Assembly: GCA_020744225.1 (NCBI GenBank) | Contig: JAGMWG010000010.1 | Span: forward strand, 1,488,001-1,552,000 | Source: Paraphoma chrysanthemicola | Taxonomy: Eukaryota > Ascomycota > Dothideomycetes > Pleosporales > Phaeosphaeriaceae | DNA length: 64,000 nucleotides | Reading direction: 5' to 3' | Program-made: the position numbers and the translations under genes | In this document: positions 53,526 through 64,000 of the stretch, piece by piece | Layout: each line of letters begins with the position of its first letter | Numbering within the stretch: the first letter of the stretch is position 1 | Notes under the pieces: generated by a model | What the model was told of the DNA's origin: nothing | Database searches by the model: none | Seen by the model: only the letters and a program-made list of their open reading frames with translations

Positions 53526-53905
53526 CGCGATATGTCTAGTTAGAGATGTCGACGCGTGGTGCTCAGAGCTTGATGCGACATGATCAGGGGCGCATTTGCT
53601 GTCATACACCATATTTTGCTATTGCTATGTAAAGAAGAGGAATGCAGCCATGAAGTCACATGTACCCTCTCACATTGATTTGCCTGGCAACGTTTGATCG
53701 TGATGTCCGGAACGCGAGGTGTGGTGCAATCCTCGCCTCGGTTCCTGCAGGGAGCTATGACGAATTCCATATGCACGAGATCACACCCCGCATATGTCAC
53801 CACCCTCCAACCATCGCATCCGTCACCACGCCACTGCTGCTGCTGCTCTTCTCTCCCCGGGGAGTCTGTCGAGCTTCAGCTACGTGGCTCCACACGAGCG
53901 CTCAA
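53526..53905. other. Divergent promoter to Pff1 gene
   Basis: 380 bp between the divergent starts. The plus frame is open upstream of the Pff1 ATG but its sequence is not protein-like for that family. Confidence 0.4.
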
Positions 53906-56823
53906 ATGGCTCGTCTAAATCCCCTTTCCTTCACGCCGGGCCCCGTTATCTTCTTCACATCCGCGCTGTACATTGCGTTGTTTGCGGCTCTGCTCACGGT
54001 CCATTTGCGCGTACCCAGCCATCCATCCAAGACACCCGACGGAGTGAACCTAACGCAGGCCTGGAGCGATCTTGAAACCATCACTCGGCGCTTTCATCCT
54101 TACAACAGCCACGCCAATGATGACGTCCGCGCCTATCTCCTGTCACGGGTCAAGGACATTGTGAAGTCAAAAAAGCTAGGACGCGACCAGGTCGAGCTTT
54201 ACAATGACAATGTGTCAAATGCCACGTTTTCATCCGGAAGCACGTCGGTCTACTTCGAAGGGACCAACATCATTGTGGCGATCCGCGGATCTGAGGATGA
54301 CGAGCCGTTCATTTCAAAGAAGACGCGTCGGCCTGAAAACGGCGGCGTGCTCGTGAATGCTCACTATGACTCCGTCAGCAGCGGCTATGGGGCGACTGAC
54401 GACGGCGTGGGCGTAGTGACTCTTCTGCAGCTTCTGTCGTACTTTACTGAAGAGAAGAACTGGCCTAAGCGCACCGTGATCTTGCTCTTGAACAACGGCG
54501 AAGAAGACTTCCTGAATGGCGCCAAAGCCTTCATGCGCCATCCCATATCTCAAGTGCCACACACTTTTGTAAACCTCGAGGGTGCTGGGGCTGGCGGCCG
54601 GGCTACGCTGTTCAGAAGTACAGACACCGAAGTCACGCGCTACTACAAAAGATCGAGCAATCCCTTTGGCACGGTTGTGAGCAGCGATGGCTTCAAAAAG
54701 GGGTTCATTCGCAGTGAGACGGACTACAGGGTCTTCTACGGCGAGCTCGGGCTCCGCGGCCTCGACATCGCTTTCATGGAGCCCAGGGCGCGATACCACA
54801 CTGTTGAAGACTCCACCCGGGAAACTTCGTTGGACTCCGTGTGGCACATGCTGTCCGCTGCCATTGCCTCGACCTCAGGGCTGGCGTCAGACAGCAGCAC
54901 CAAATTCAGCGGCAGCGACGATGACCACGAGCCCGATGACGGCAAAGTCAAGACCGGCCATGGCAGCGATGGTGTCTGGTTCGACATATTCGGCAAAGTC
55001 TTCGTCGTCCTTCAGTTGCACACCATGTTCGCATTGTGCGTAACCTTGCTGGTTGTTGCACCCCTAGTTCTGATTGGCCTCACGGTTGGCCTCTCCAAAG
55101 CAAACAAGAACTATCTGTTCGCTAGAAAGGCCTACATGTACTCCTCGGATGATGACCGTCCAGTGCATCTGTATGGCTGGAGAGGCTTCTTTCGATTCCC
55201 AATCACCTTCGCCATCGCAAGTGCTGCTGTCGTAGCACTTGCATATCTTGTTGTTCGTGTGAATCCGTACATTGTGTACAGCAGTCCTTTTGCTGTCTGG
55301 ACGTGAGTATCCGAGCTTGATCTTCCAGCTACTGCTAACGAGTGTACAGTATGATGCTCTCGGCGTGGTTCTTCATCGCCTGGTTCCTTTCTCGCGGCGC
55401 CAGCGCTATGCGACCTTCCGCATTGCAGCGCATGTACGCCTTGATCTGGCTTTTCGCTGGCTCATTTGTACTCCTCGCATTTGTCACAGTCTCTGTAAAC
55501 AACTACCACATTGCGGGAGGTTACTTCGCCCTCTTCTACTTTGCGGGCATTTTCTTCGCGCTCGTCCTGTCCTACCTTGAGCTCTTCTTTGCGCCCAACA
55601 AGACAGCTTTTGCGCGCTATTACGACCCGGGTGACGAATCGAGACGGAATTCCGAGTCAGCAAGTCGTCCTCTGACAGGGTCGACCAGTGCTGCACGGTC
55701 CGATGACCGCCCTACACAGGACGATGACGCAACTGAGACGACGTCGCTCCTTCGCGGCGACCGGCGCAGCTTTGCAAGATACAGCGGCCGACGGGAATCT
55801 ACGGACGAGGGTGATGGAGATCGTGGAGAAGGCCCGCAACGGCTTGTGCTCAAGCAGCCATACCCCGGAGAGCAAGAGTGGAGCGGCAAATTGCCCGGCT
55901 GGATCTGGTCTCTCCAGCTTCTGCTCGTGGCACCCATCGTCATCATTCTGGTCGGCCAGATCGCATTGCTCTTGACATCCGCCCTATACCAAACGCCTGC
56001 CGATGGCAACTCGACCCTGTTCATTTACGTGGCCTTCGCAGTTCTCGCAACGTTGCTCTTGGCTCCGACCGGACCCTTCCTCCATCGCTTCACCTACCAC
56101 GTGCCAACCTTTGTGTTCTTGGTCTGCATTGCAACTGTTATTTACAATTTGGTGGCGTTCCCGTTTAGCAGGGAACATCGCTTGAAGGTTTATTTCGTCC
56201 AGCAGGTCGATTGCGCAACGGGAAAGAACAGGGCATCCTTGACAGGACTAGATGGCTACATTCAGAGCATCGTTGCCGACCTGCCCAGTGCGCAGGGCCA
56301 GCAGATCAATTGCACAACTCCCGAGATCGCGACGCGCAAGGAGCTCAGGACCTGCACATGGGAGGGCTTGCTTCCCGACGTCGCGTCAAACGCTGCGCCG
56401 TTCAGCAACAAGACGCATACCGACAACTGGCTTGACTATTCCATCAAGACAGGCAACAAAACAAATCAGGCTACATTCCGCGTTACAGGGCAGAATACTC
56501 GGGCGTGTCGCATTGCGTTTGACTCGCCGATTTCTGATTTGACAGTTGTTGGCGGCGTTTCAGACTCTCGGTTCAATGCAGTCGGCGCGCCGGGCTCCCG
56601 GGAATTGCGCCTTTGGCACCGGGATTGGTCTCAGCCTTGGGAAGTTAGCGTAACGTGGAAGGGCATGGAGAATTCGAAGCCTTCTGGAAAGGTCATTTGC
56701 CTGTGGTCGGACGCAAACGACGGCGCAATCCCTGCCTTTGATGAGGTGCAACATTACCTACCCGTGTGGGCGATTGCATCCAAGATTAGCGATGGCCTCG
56801 TCGAAGGCTTCAAGCACTTCTGA
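53906..56823 (+). CDS. PFF1: Vacuolar membrane zinc protease Pff1 (M28)
   Basis: Multi-spanning M28 metalloprotease of the vacuolar membrane. Exons 53906-55302 and 55350-56823 give 956 aa; the 47-bp intron falls inside a TM segment and keeps phase. The start MARLNPLSFTPGPV is the family's. TM1 is followed by the luminal M28 domain with zinc ligands in VNAHYDSVSSGYGATDDG (His, Asp), the catalytic Glu in NNGEEDFLNGA, NLEGAGAGGRATLFR, and the final His in RYHTVEDS. Eight or so further TM helices follow, with a Ser/Asp-rich cytosolic loop near residue 590, then a large C-terminal luminal domain. The full family length is present. Substrates are not known for most members. Confidence 0.95.
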
Positions 56824-57271
56824 ACTTGAGTCTACGGTTTGCCCGCGCCGACTGCATCCCTGCGATCGAACCCATTACTTTTGCTGCGATATCCTTTCCG
56901 GGTTGCATTCAGCACGGCGTTGGGTCATTTGCTTCTCCACATGATTCAGGCATTCATGCATCTGTTTTCTTAAGTTGGTGTTCTCGTCTCCGTTCTTTTT
57001 ATTCGGATTGGCTTCTTTTCATCTTCTTCGCCGTGCGCCTCTTTGCATTTTACTCTATACACCCCACATATAGCATGACGTATACAGGCCTATATTGACC
57101 TTAATGACAACGATTGTACGATTGCTCACCACGCCGCCTCTGCCCCGCCTCGCAGCTTTCATGAACAAGACACATCTGGCGCAAACATCGACATAGTTTT
57201 GTTTGTGCCAACAGGTTCATTGTTGCCTTGTCTCACTTCGCGACTCTCCTCAAAGCTTGGCTCACACCGTT
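56824..57271. other. Intergenic, no gene seen
   Basis: 448 bp between same-strand genes: T-rich 3' UTR sequence of the Pff1 gene, then a promoter region. No other feature. Confidence 0.4.
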
Positions 57272-60206
57272 ATGACCACGACGTTTGACGACATTCAAGA
57301 CTTTACGCGACGGCTCCCATTGTTCGCATCGGGAGTTTTGATTGCCGGATTGCCAGTCCTCTTCTCCTTCGATTCTTCCATTGTAGCCGACTATTTGCAA
57401 CATCAAGCAACAGAAGTGTTGAGGCCTCTGCCAAACATCAGCAGCACATTTTGGAGTTTCAATCAAGGATTTGGGAGGGCCTTCTCAGCACGCTGTTCAG
57501 GTAAGTTGGTTCCCATTATCCAGATGTCGATAAACAGCGCAAAGTCTTCAACGGTCATTTTCGCGAAGCCTTGACGTGCAAGAGATCTACCGTTCAGTGT
57601 GACATTACGCTGACCAGATCACAGTCGACGAACTCGCAAAGGCCGTAACGCATTGGATTTCTGCGTACAGGCTGCATTTTCTGGACTTTATTATATCCAC
57701 ATTTGGAGAATATCTCGGGAGCGATTTGCGCCACTGGACGACCGACTTTCCTTTTGATCGGCTCCTTTTCCTCGTGTTCACGACACTACCAGGGGCTGCC
57801 ATCTTTGTGTGCTATCTGCATCCCTCCGTGACATCTCGACAGCAGTCTGTGATCCTCAACGTCTTGCACTTTTTGGGCTTCTTAAGCTTAGTGAACCAAG
57901 CTTCGAGTAGTTGCTCTTTGGCGTGCGCTGCGTTAGTCATGGTCGCGTTTGACGTGTTCCAGCGCGCTCTGGATCGGGACGCTAGCGATGCCAGCGAATC
58001 GGACACGCGACCACAACCTTCATCGCCTGCTGAAACGGTCCTGACGCGCGCTCGCTCTGCGCACAGCACCGTGGCCGAATCAGGTCCCCAAGCTTCGACA
58101 AATCTGGCAAAAGGTAGCCAAGCATGCGCAAATACGGAATCAGGGGGCTCAGCCTCGACACCCAACACTACAGACTCAAAAGAGAGGGACGTCGTGCGAC
58201 TTCAGCGTACTGTTGCGGATCTGAAAACAGCAAATCAAGCCAAGGAAGTCTTGCTACGCAGCACCAGGGACGAACTCAAGAATGCACGCGACACTCTTAA
58301 CACAACATTTGCAGAGTATTGCAGTCTGCGCGATGAGATGAAATCGATCAGACAGAACATGGCCAGGGACCACCAAGCAATTGTATACCGCAAAGACATC
58401 GAACTCTTCGCGCTGCGCAAGGGCAACGAGCAGAAAGAAAAGTACATCATGGAGCATGACGCGAAGCTCGAGGAGGTGTTTCAACAGCAAAAGGCCACTG
58501 TGGAGCTCAAAGATACGCAGTTGAAGATGCTCAAGGAACGTCTTGCATTCTTGGAAAACCAGGCCAGCCCGAAATTCGGCGAGAATCAGGGTGAAAATGT
58601 GGAAGGCGATCACGCGCTAGAGGTTCGGCTGCTAAAGATCAAGAAGGGAAAGGCGGCACGGCTGAGTGCCGAACAAGATGCGACAGACTCGGAGCCGTTG
58701 AATGCAGATGAAGAGAAGGACGCAACAATCACGAGTCTGCGGGAGCAACTAACAATCGCGAAGAAGGCCGCAGCAGAGGTGGTGAACCAGCAGGGCGAGC
58801 TGCAAAGAGCATGGGACATTGCGAAGAAGATGCAGGCGGCCCTGCGACAAGAGCGTGAACTTCACACGCAGACGAAGGAGCAGTTGCAAGAGATGGCAGT
58901 CAAAGTAAAAGAAGGACAGAGCCAAGCTCCTGCAAATGACACTGGCCGATTGCCGACCATTGAAGAAGACAAGCATGAACTGGAGGCCATGTTCGATACT
59001 GCGCAGCAAGACAATCTGCGACTTTACGCGGAGATCGAAGCGCTCGAGAAAAGACTGCGGGAGGCAAATGCTCGGATGTTCAAGTCGGAGCAAGAGTCCG
59101 AGTCATTGCGGCAGCAAATTGAATTGGAACAGACCATCAATAGCGACCTAGAAGCAGCTCGTCCTAGCGTCGTGCATCGCGTGCACTTTCAAAGGATGGA
59201 AGGCCAGCTCAAGGAGGTACGTCGAGCAACCCACACAGCCGCAGCCTCTACTTTTCCCTTCCTTTCATGCACGGATGCTGACTATACCCACCACGTTCAG
59301 AGCCGAGATGTTCTCGCATCGAAGAATCACGAGATCGATCTCCTCAAGAGGACAATCGCCGGCAAGGACGACTACGTCAAGGATCTCAAGGCGGAAGTGG
59401 ATGCAGCGGTCAACTTCCACACCCAAGATCAGGATGAGATTGAACGCCTCAAGCAGTCCGTAGCAGAACTACAATCTACGAAAGAGCAACTGATGCGCGA
59501 TCACGAACGACTCGCGTCGCAGCGCGCCCGCCAACGCGGAACAACAGCCGACCGCGCATCGGCACGGTCAAGTGGTGCGACGCTCATCCAAGAATCGAGC
59601 ACGAGCCCATCGCTGACGCGACCGTCAGAAGAAATAGCCCCCATCGAAGCACTGCCGCCAATGCCAATTGCTGCAGAAACGGAGGGCCGCAATGACAGTA
59701 TCCAGATGACGCCTAAAAGACACGTGAGGAGTGGGAGTATCCCAGCCCGACTGAACCTGATATCAAATGATGCTCCGCCAGCAGAATTGAGAGGGCTGAA
59801 GAGGCGAAGCTTGGGCCTAAAAGACATGATGAAGCGAATGGTCAAGAAAGATGCGAAGCCGGACACAGTCACGCCATCAACACCTGCAGACCATGACGAC
59901 CCGCCAGGCAATGCGAAGAGCAAGCCCATTTTGTCCACCAAGGACAGGAATACTATCCTGCGACCAAACACAGCAGCGCCAAGCACAAAGACATCTCGAC
60001 AGCCTTCCGTCCAGTCGCCAAGATCAATAGACGTCTTTGATGCCGTGCGATCACCCATAGAAAGGAAACACACCCCAAGGTACTACGCACAAGACTCAGC
60101 GAAAGACAACGAGCCAGAGCGACCAAGCACATCAGGTGGTGTGTTGAAGGCGGGTGAAGACGAGACTAATCGACCTGCGAGTAGGAAAAGCTGGGGTGCT
60201 ACGTAA
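57272..60206 (+). CDS. Membrane-anchored long coiled-coil protein
   Basis: Exons 57272-57500, 57625-59216 and 59301-60206 give 908 aa. The N-terminal 190 residues contain two to four hydrophobic segments (LPLFASGVLIAGLPVLF, LLFLVFTTLPGAAIFVCYL, LNVLHFLGFLSLVNQASS). Residues of about 230-650 are an almost continuous coiled coil (RDELKNARDTLNTTFAEYCS and many similar heptads), and the tail is basic and Ser/Pro-rich. No catalytic motif or family is recognised. The first intron (124 bp) joins CS(G) to V-D-E-L-A-K; the third exon boundary is an 84-bp intron of in-frame length, so retained transcripts would still be translatable. Likely a membrane tether or scaffold; its organelle is unknown. Confidence 0.72.
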
Positions 60207-60573
60207 GCAGTTCTATGCCACATCGAGTAGCAATGAAGTTAACGAGAAACAGGAACAAGTTGAAGAGGAGATCTTTGTACTAATGGGGACCTGAATTTAT
60301 GATACCAGGGTTTCGGGCTACGACAATTTCACTTATTTTGTTTTAACGCTGTGATGGTTTCAGTACTTGCTTAATGATATCACAGACGCAGCAGTAGATC
60401 AGTAAGTCTTCATAGACGCAAATCGCAAGTTTCGAGAGCTTCGATTGCCAGCAAACCGAGCTCCACTTTCTCCGCTAAGCCTCGGGTCATTGAACCCCGA
60501 GCATGCCCACATATATTCACGCTTTCCGCAATGGCCCTGTTTGACCACCTAGCATCCAATCCAGTACACCACC
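60207..60573. other. Intergenic, no gene seen
   Basis: 367 bp between same-strand genes. AT-rich; no element recognised. Confidence 0.4.
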
Positions 60574-61437
60574 ATGAATTCCTCCGCACTCTTGTCCGAA
60601 ACGTCCGATGCATTTCCCCTCTGGGACAATGAAGCCATCGACAGCGCCTTTACACTGATCTCTCCAAATGACTCCAACTCGCCCGACACCGCCGTCGTCA
60701 AATCCGTCTCTCGTCCCTGGCTCCTCTCGTTCGTACCAACAACCAAACCCAACAAGCGTGCCATCGTCATCCTCGGCGGTGGCGGCTATGTCGAATTGAT
60801 GGTCGGCCGCGAAGGCATCCAAGTCGCGCGCTGGCTCTCCTCGCTCGGCTTCCACGCCTTCGTCCTCATCCACCGTTTCCCCAACAGTGAAACCGGAGCC
60901 CAAGCACCTCTCGATGACGCACGCCAAGCGCTTCGTCTCATCCACGCGAAAGGCTTTGCATCCAATGGCCTCGGTGTATGTGGCTTGAGTAGTGGCGGCC
61001 ATCTCGGCGCTGCCCTGCTTGCACAGTATCCCTCGCAATGGACCGAGCGAAACGGGGAAGCGATACCGAAGATTGACTTTGCAATCATTGGTTATGCGCC
61101 TATATCTACGAATGCAGTCGGTCGCCAAATCATCCCGAATAAACCTGCCCTAGCACCACCAGAGAAACAGGCCTTCTACGATGCCGTACAGCCAGATGTC
61201 CAGCTTCGAAGCCCGGCGCCGCCGACGTTCATTGTGTATGCGGGGAATGATCCGGTTGTGCCTGTTGTGAATGCGTATCGCCTAGCAGAGGGATTGGGCA
61301 AGGAGGGAGCAAAGGCCGAAGTGCATGTTTTTGCGGATGCGCCGCATGGGTTCGGGGTGGATACGGTGGGGTTGCCGGTGAGTGAGTGGACGGGGATGTG
61401 CGAAGCGTGGTTGAAACAGTTTGGGTGGGTTGTATAG
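60574..61437 (+). CDS. Alpha/beta hydrolase, acetyl-esterase/lipase-like
   Basis: Single-exon 287-aa cytosolic hydrolase. Family: alpha/beta-hydrolase fold-3 / BD-FAE (acetylesterase-like). It shows AIVILGGGGYVELMVGREG as the oxyanion region, the nucleophile elbow GLSSGGH (Ser in VCGLSSGGHLGAALLAQYP), the acid in VYAGNDPVVPVVNAYR, and the catalytic His in DAPHGFGVDT. There is no signal peptide, unlike the hydrolase at 12.6 kb, and no lid insertion. Natural substrates may be small acyl or carbamate esters; none can be specified. Confidence 0.9.
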   Translation: MNSSALLSETSDAFPLWDNEAIDSAFTLISPNDSNSPDTAVVKSVSRPWLLSFVPTTKPNKRAIVILGGGGYVELMVGREGIQVARWLSSLGFHAFVLIHRFPNSETGAQAPLDDARQALRLIHAKGFASNGLGVCGLSSGGHLGAALLAQYPSQWTERNGEAIPKIDFAIIGYAPISTNAVGRQIIPNKPALAPPEKQAFYDAVQPDVQLRSPAPPTFIVYAGNDPVVPVVNAYRLAEGLGKEGAKAEVHVFADAPHGFGVDTVGLPVSEWTGMCEAWLKQFGWVV

Positions 61438-62084
61438 ATTGTGGAAAGCGATTGAGAAGTATTTGCTGAGGCCCATAGTCGTGTTTGACGTGGCGAAGAA
61501 CAGCTATCAATGGGTTTCGTTTATGCCTTCTCATATGACTCAACATCTGATACTCCAACTTGAGCCAGAGACGCTGCGCAATGATGGGTTCGTGAACGAG
61601 ACTAGACAGATGCCCTCTCAAGGTATGTGCCACAAGTCCATAGCCGATTCTATCCCCTGATCAACTCCGCGGTGTCCTTCGAGCCATAGGCAAGGTTTCC
61701 CTGTCTGGATCCAAGATGCAGGGAGTGTGGAATCGTACAAGTCCAATTCAATCTTCCCATTACATCTGAACACATGGAGGCTCTCGATGCGCATGTTGAT
61801 GCCTGTGAGAGCTTCGGAGACAATCAGTGCACTCAGGGGCAATCTGATGTCGAATTCTGCAAATTCAAAGTGACTGGTCATTTCATGTGAGATTCGCAGG
61901 AGCTGGATTGTTTTGTTGCTGTACTTGAGTTGCACTCAACACGGGGTTGAAATAAATTTCGTTGGCGTCGCTTGCGCTACCACGCCGTCATCTGAAGGTA
62001 TTCTATATGGTGTACGTGCTCAGACCAGAAAACGCGAACAGTGTCAACGAATTGTGAGAAGGCGAAATCGGAATGAACATTGTT
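61438..62084. other. Region between esterase and HET gene
   Basis: 647 bp downstream of the HET frame. Contains the protein-like minus-strand stretch at 61618-61935, listed separately. Otherwise nothing. Confidence 0.4.
61618..61935 (-). CDS. Possible extra exon or small gene after the HET frame
   Basis: A minus-strand stretch whose codons look coding (IRLPLSALIVSEALTGINMR, WIQTGKPCLWLEGHRG), but with a stop immediately before its first start-like codon and no good ATG until residue 19. It could be a C-terminal exon of the HET gene joined across about 180 bp, or an independent fragment. No splice junction could be fixed. Confidence 0.25.
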   Translation of the reverse strand: MQLKYSNKTIQLLRISHEMTSHFEFAEFDIRLPLSALIVSEALTGINMRIESLHVFRCNGKIELDLYDSTLPASWIQTGKPCLWLEGHRGVDQGIESAMDLWHIP

Positions 62085-63479
62085 TCAGGTTCCAGCACTG
62101 TGGAATCTTGCATCTAATCTAGTAGCCATGAAGTTCTCCATGTGGCTTGGATCCAAATCTTCCGAATACTTTAGATCGAGGAGAACTGATACCGGCATTT
62201 GTAGCGTGTATAATGTGCGGTCATCATCAAACCCCATAGTAGGAGAGGGCAATACTCTCGCCTCTTGCAGTCTGGCTGGGTATTTCGAACGCGTGCCTCG
62301 GTATGGAAAATCTTGCATCATCGTTGAATACCTTGAATACTCATGGTTCCAGTTCCAGAAGTAGTGGAACGGCTCAAGGCAGCATCCTGATCCAACGCAG
62401 ACGTAGTAGCCATCATGTGCGGCTCCTCGATGACTGGAGACATTGCATTGAGCGCATCGCCAAATTCGCATTTCAGAGTCTCTATCATAGATATGGGGGT
62501 TAAATACCAGCCTATTCAGCTTAACGTTGCGTATCTCGACATTTCCATGCACGGTGCCTCGCATTCGGAGCGCTTTGCTAAGGATTCCTGGTGAACATAG
62601 ACACATGGTGCGCCGGCAAGCACTCAGAACCTGTTCAAAAACTTCCTGGCTTGAGAGAGAATAGTTTGTATCGATTTCAGCACCGTCTTCGCAGAGTCCT
62701 AGTAGGGAGAACACGGCATCTTGTGGGATTGTGCTCTTCTTATTGGCGAATCGATGAAGGAGTGTTGTGAGGTATTCGCGACTGGACCGTAATTGCCGGG
62801 TCTGGTATAGTGGTGAGATCGCCATCGATGGTAGCTCCGATTCTTTAACGCGTTGATCCTCGGCAAGCAGTCGAATCCTTCGGGCTAGTGCAACTTCTTG
62901 TGTTATCCAGGCCCGTGTCCAGTAGCTATTCTGGCTGACATAGGCCATTCGATCGATGTCCTTCTGTGTTTGCTGTCCTTTAATGCTCTCTCCTGACACT
63001 GCCAGGCCGGGTGGAGCATTTCCATGCTTCGATTTCGATATCGTCCCCTCTTTGGCGACGGGATTTCCAGTCAGGAGTCTAGCAGCAGTTGGATCATCGC
63101 CTAACCAGACCCACACTTCTGACGCTTCTTTATAAATTGTGACCATCATCTGCACTTGATGGCTTCTTTCGTCAATATTGGTCTGGTCGATACATAGGGC
63201 ATCAATCCATAGTTTCTGCTTGCAGTATTTGCTGGTGGCCACCCGGAGAAAGTCCCAGAGATTCCGTCGGACGTAATGCAGCTCGCCGTTGATGATGATC
63301 CATTCACCGCCAGGTTTTGAGTCCCATTCGTAAGAAAGGCAGGTATATCTATTGCTGGCAATAGTCCCATTAAGCATTCGACACTGAACGAGACCTGACT
63401 TCGAACGCTTGTGGAGGACTTCTACCAGGCGAATCGAAGCGGTATTGTGGTTAAGAGGATCATATTGAAATATGTGCAT
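62085..63479 (-). CDS. HET-domain protein (heterokaryon incompatibility)
   Basis: 464 aa, one exon. The N-terminal half is a HET domain: the opening RYTCLSYEWDS, then the GGEWIIINGELHYVRRNL strand, LWIDALCIDQTNIDERSHQV, and MVTIYKEASEVWVWLGDD, the classic landmarks. The second half has no known domain. It contains two short cysteine pairs (CAQCN and CVGSGCC, about 20 residues apart) with nearby His, which may form a small zinc-binding knuckle. HET proteins mediate non-self recognition and programmed cell death when incompatible strains fuse. The partner locus is not visible here. A TATTTATA element lies about 40 bp upstream of the start. Its C-terminus may continue in a further exon (see 61618-61935). 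Confidence 0.9.
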   Translation of the reverse strand: MHIFQYDPLNHNTASIRLVEVLHKRSKSGLVQCRMLNGTIASNRYTCLSYEWDSKPGGEWIIINGELHYVRRNLWDFLRVATSKYCKQKLWIDALCIDQTNIDERSHQVQMMVTIYKEASEVWVWLGDDPTAARLLTGNPVAKEGTISKSKHGNAPPGLAVSGESIKGQQTQKDIDRMAYVSQNSYWTRAWITQEVALARRIRLLAEDQRVKESELPSMAISPLYQTRQLRSSREYLTTLLHRFANKKSTIPQDAVFSLLGLCEDGAEIDTNYSLSSQEVFEQVLSACRRTMCLCSPGILSKALRMRGTVHGNVEIRNVKLNRLVFNPHIYDRDSEMRIWRCAQCNVSSHRGAAHDGYYVCVGSGCCLEPFHYFWNWNHEYSRYSTMMQDFPYRGTRSKYPARLQEARVLPSPTMGFDDDRTLYTLQMPVSVLLDLKYSEDLDPSHMENFMATRLDARFHSAGT

Positions 63480-63747
63480 CTCTTGAACGTCCGTAGGTAG
63501 TGGAAACGAAGACTCTGTATAAATAAGCTTTGATGGAGGCAGAGGCAGTGAGTCCTCGCGGAGGAGGGTGCGATATGACGAAGCTGAGTGGGGCAGCCTA
63601 ATTTCTCACCCGCGCTCGAATGCATCTACTACCACATCAACTAACCACTATCAGGTGCAAGACCGATACCTGCTGCAACTCATAATTATAGAGTAGGAGT
63701 TTGACACGTCAGGGTGTCTATCTAGGATGCGTAATCTATCGCAGTAC

Positions 63748-64000
63748 TTAGTACGCGCCTTGTCGCTTTTCCCACGAAGACATCGGCGCACTCTCTATGC
63801 CTTTGTAACCTGTCTTGACCGGCATGCCCGCGACAAGCTCAATTCCTTCAGGCTTTGCGCCTTTCGCATCGAGTGCCCATATGCTGATTGCAACATAATT
63901 GTCCCCACGATGATTCAAGACACCCTCTGGAATCGGGAAGCGACGCTGCGGACCAACTCCGTTCACAAACTTGCCGAACTGATACCCGTTCACCCACAAC
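63748..64000 (-). CDS. Beta-galactosidase GH35, C-terminal end (partial)
   Basis: Only the last 83 codons lie inside the window; the start is beyond the right edge. The sequence MWVNGYQFGKFVNGVGPQRR, followed by PIPEGVLNHRGDNYVAISIW, is the closing jelly-roll of fungal secreted GH35 beta-galactosidases (LacA type). The protein ends WEKRQGAY, like the family. The catalytic domain is not visible. Enzymes of this type release galactose from plant cell-wall polymers. Confidence 0.85.
   Translation of the reverse strand, partial: LWVNGYQFGKFVNGVGPQRRFPIPEGVLNHRGDNYVAISIWALDAKGAKPEGIELVAGMPVKTGYKGIESAPMSSWEKRQGAY

Overview
The window is nuclear DNA from a filamentous ascomycete (Pezizomycotina), most likely a dothideomycete-type mould. 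The evidence is compact genes on both strands, GT-AG introns of about 45-55 bp, and fungal families such as a HET protein, a NACHT-ankyrin protein, a TRI12-type efflux pump, ATG37, Pff1 and a GH35 beta-galactosidase. The class-level assignment is an impression, not a test. There are no operons, rRNAs, CRISPR arrays or intact transposons. I resolved 26 gene models by splicing open frames together; almost all introns were checked for phase and give whole-codon totals.

Layout. 0.8-9 kb: QDR-type MFS transporter, bifunctional 6-phosphofructo-2-kinase/fructose-2,6-bisphosphatase, small DUF202 membrane protein, RNase H1. 10.6-18 kb: a protein kinase whose last exon encodes a YEATS domain, a secreted alpha/beta hydrolase, a cyclase-family metal hydrolase, a membrane-anchored APH/CHK-like kinase, and a decayed tRNA-like element. 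18.7-28 kb: BTB-like protein, TRI12-type MFS pump, tRNA adenosine deaminase subunit TAD3, a coiled-coil protein. 29-44 kb: NACHT-ankyrin STAND protein, ORC5, selenoprotein-O-like AMPylase, DCAF4-like WD protein, ATG37, a small secreted protein, a secreted trypsin. 43.8-52.3 kb: a giant low-complexity membrane protein whose reading frame is broken by a 26-bp tandem duplication. 53-64 kb: methyltransferase-like protein, vacuolar M28 protease Pff1, membrane coiled-coil protein, alpha/beta hydrolase esterase, HET-domain protein, and the 3' end of a beta-galactosidase gene running off the right edge.

The genes are mostly housekeeping (glycolytic control, replication, tRNA editing, autophagy, protein quality) interspersed with transport, secretion and self/non-self signalling genes. 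The points most worth a second look are the kinase-YEATS fusion, visible only after splicing at 11982-12033, and the 26-bp duplication at 45131-45182. Removing one copy of that duplication fuses two adjacent frames into one 2,814-residue frame.
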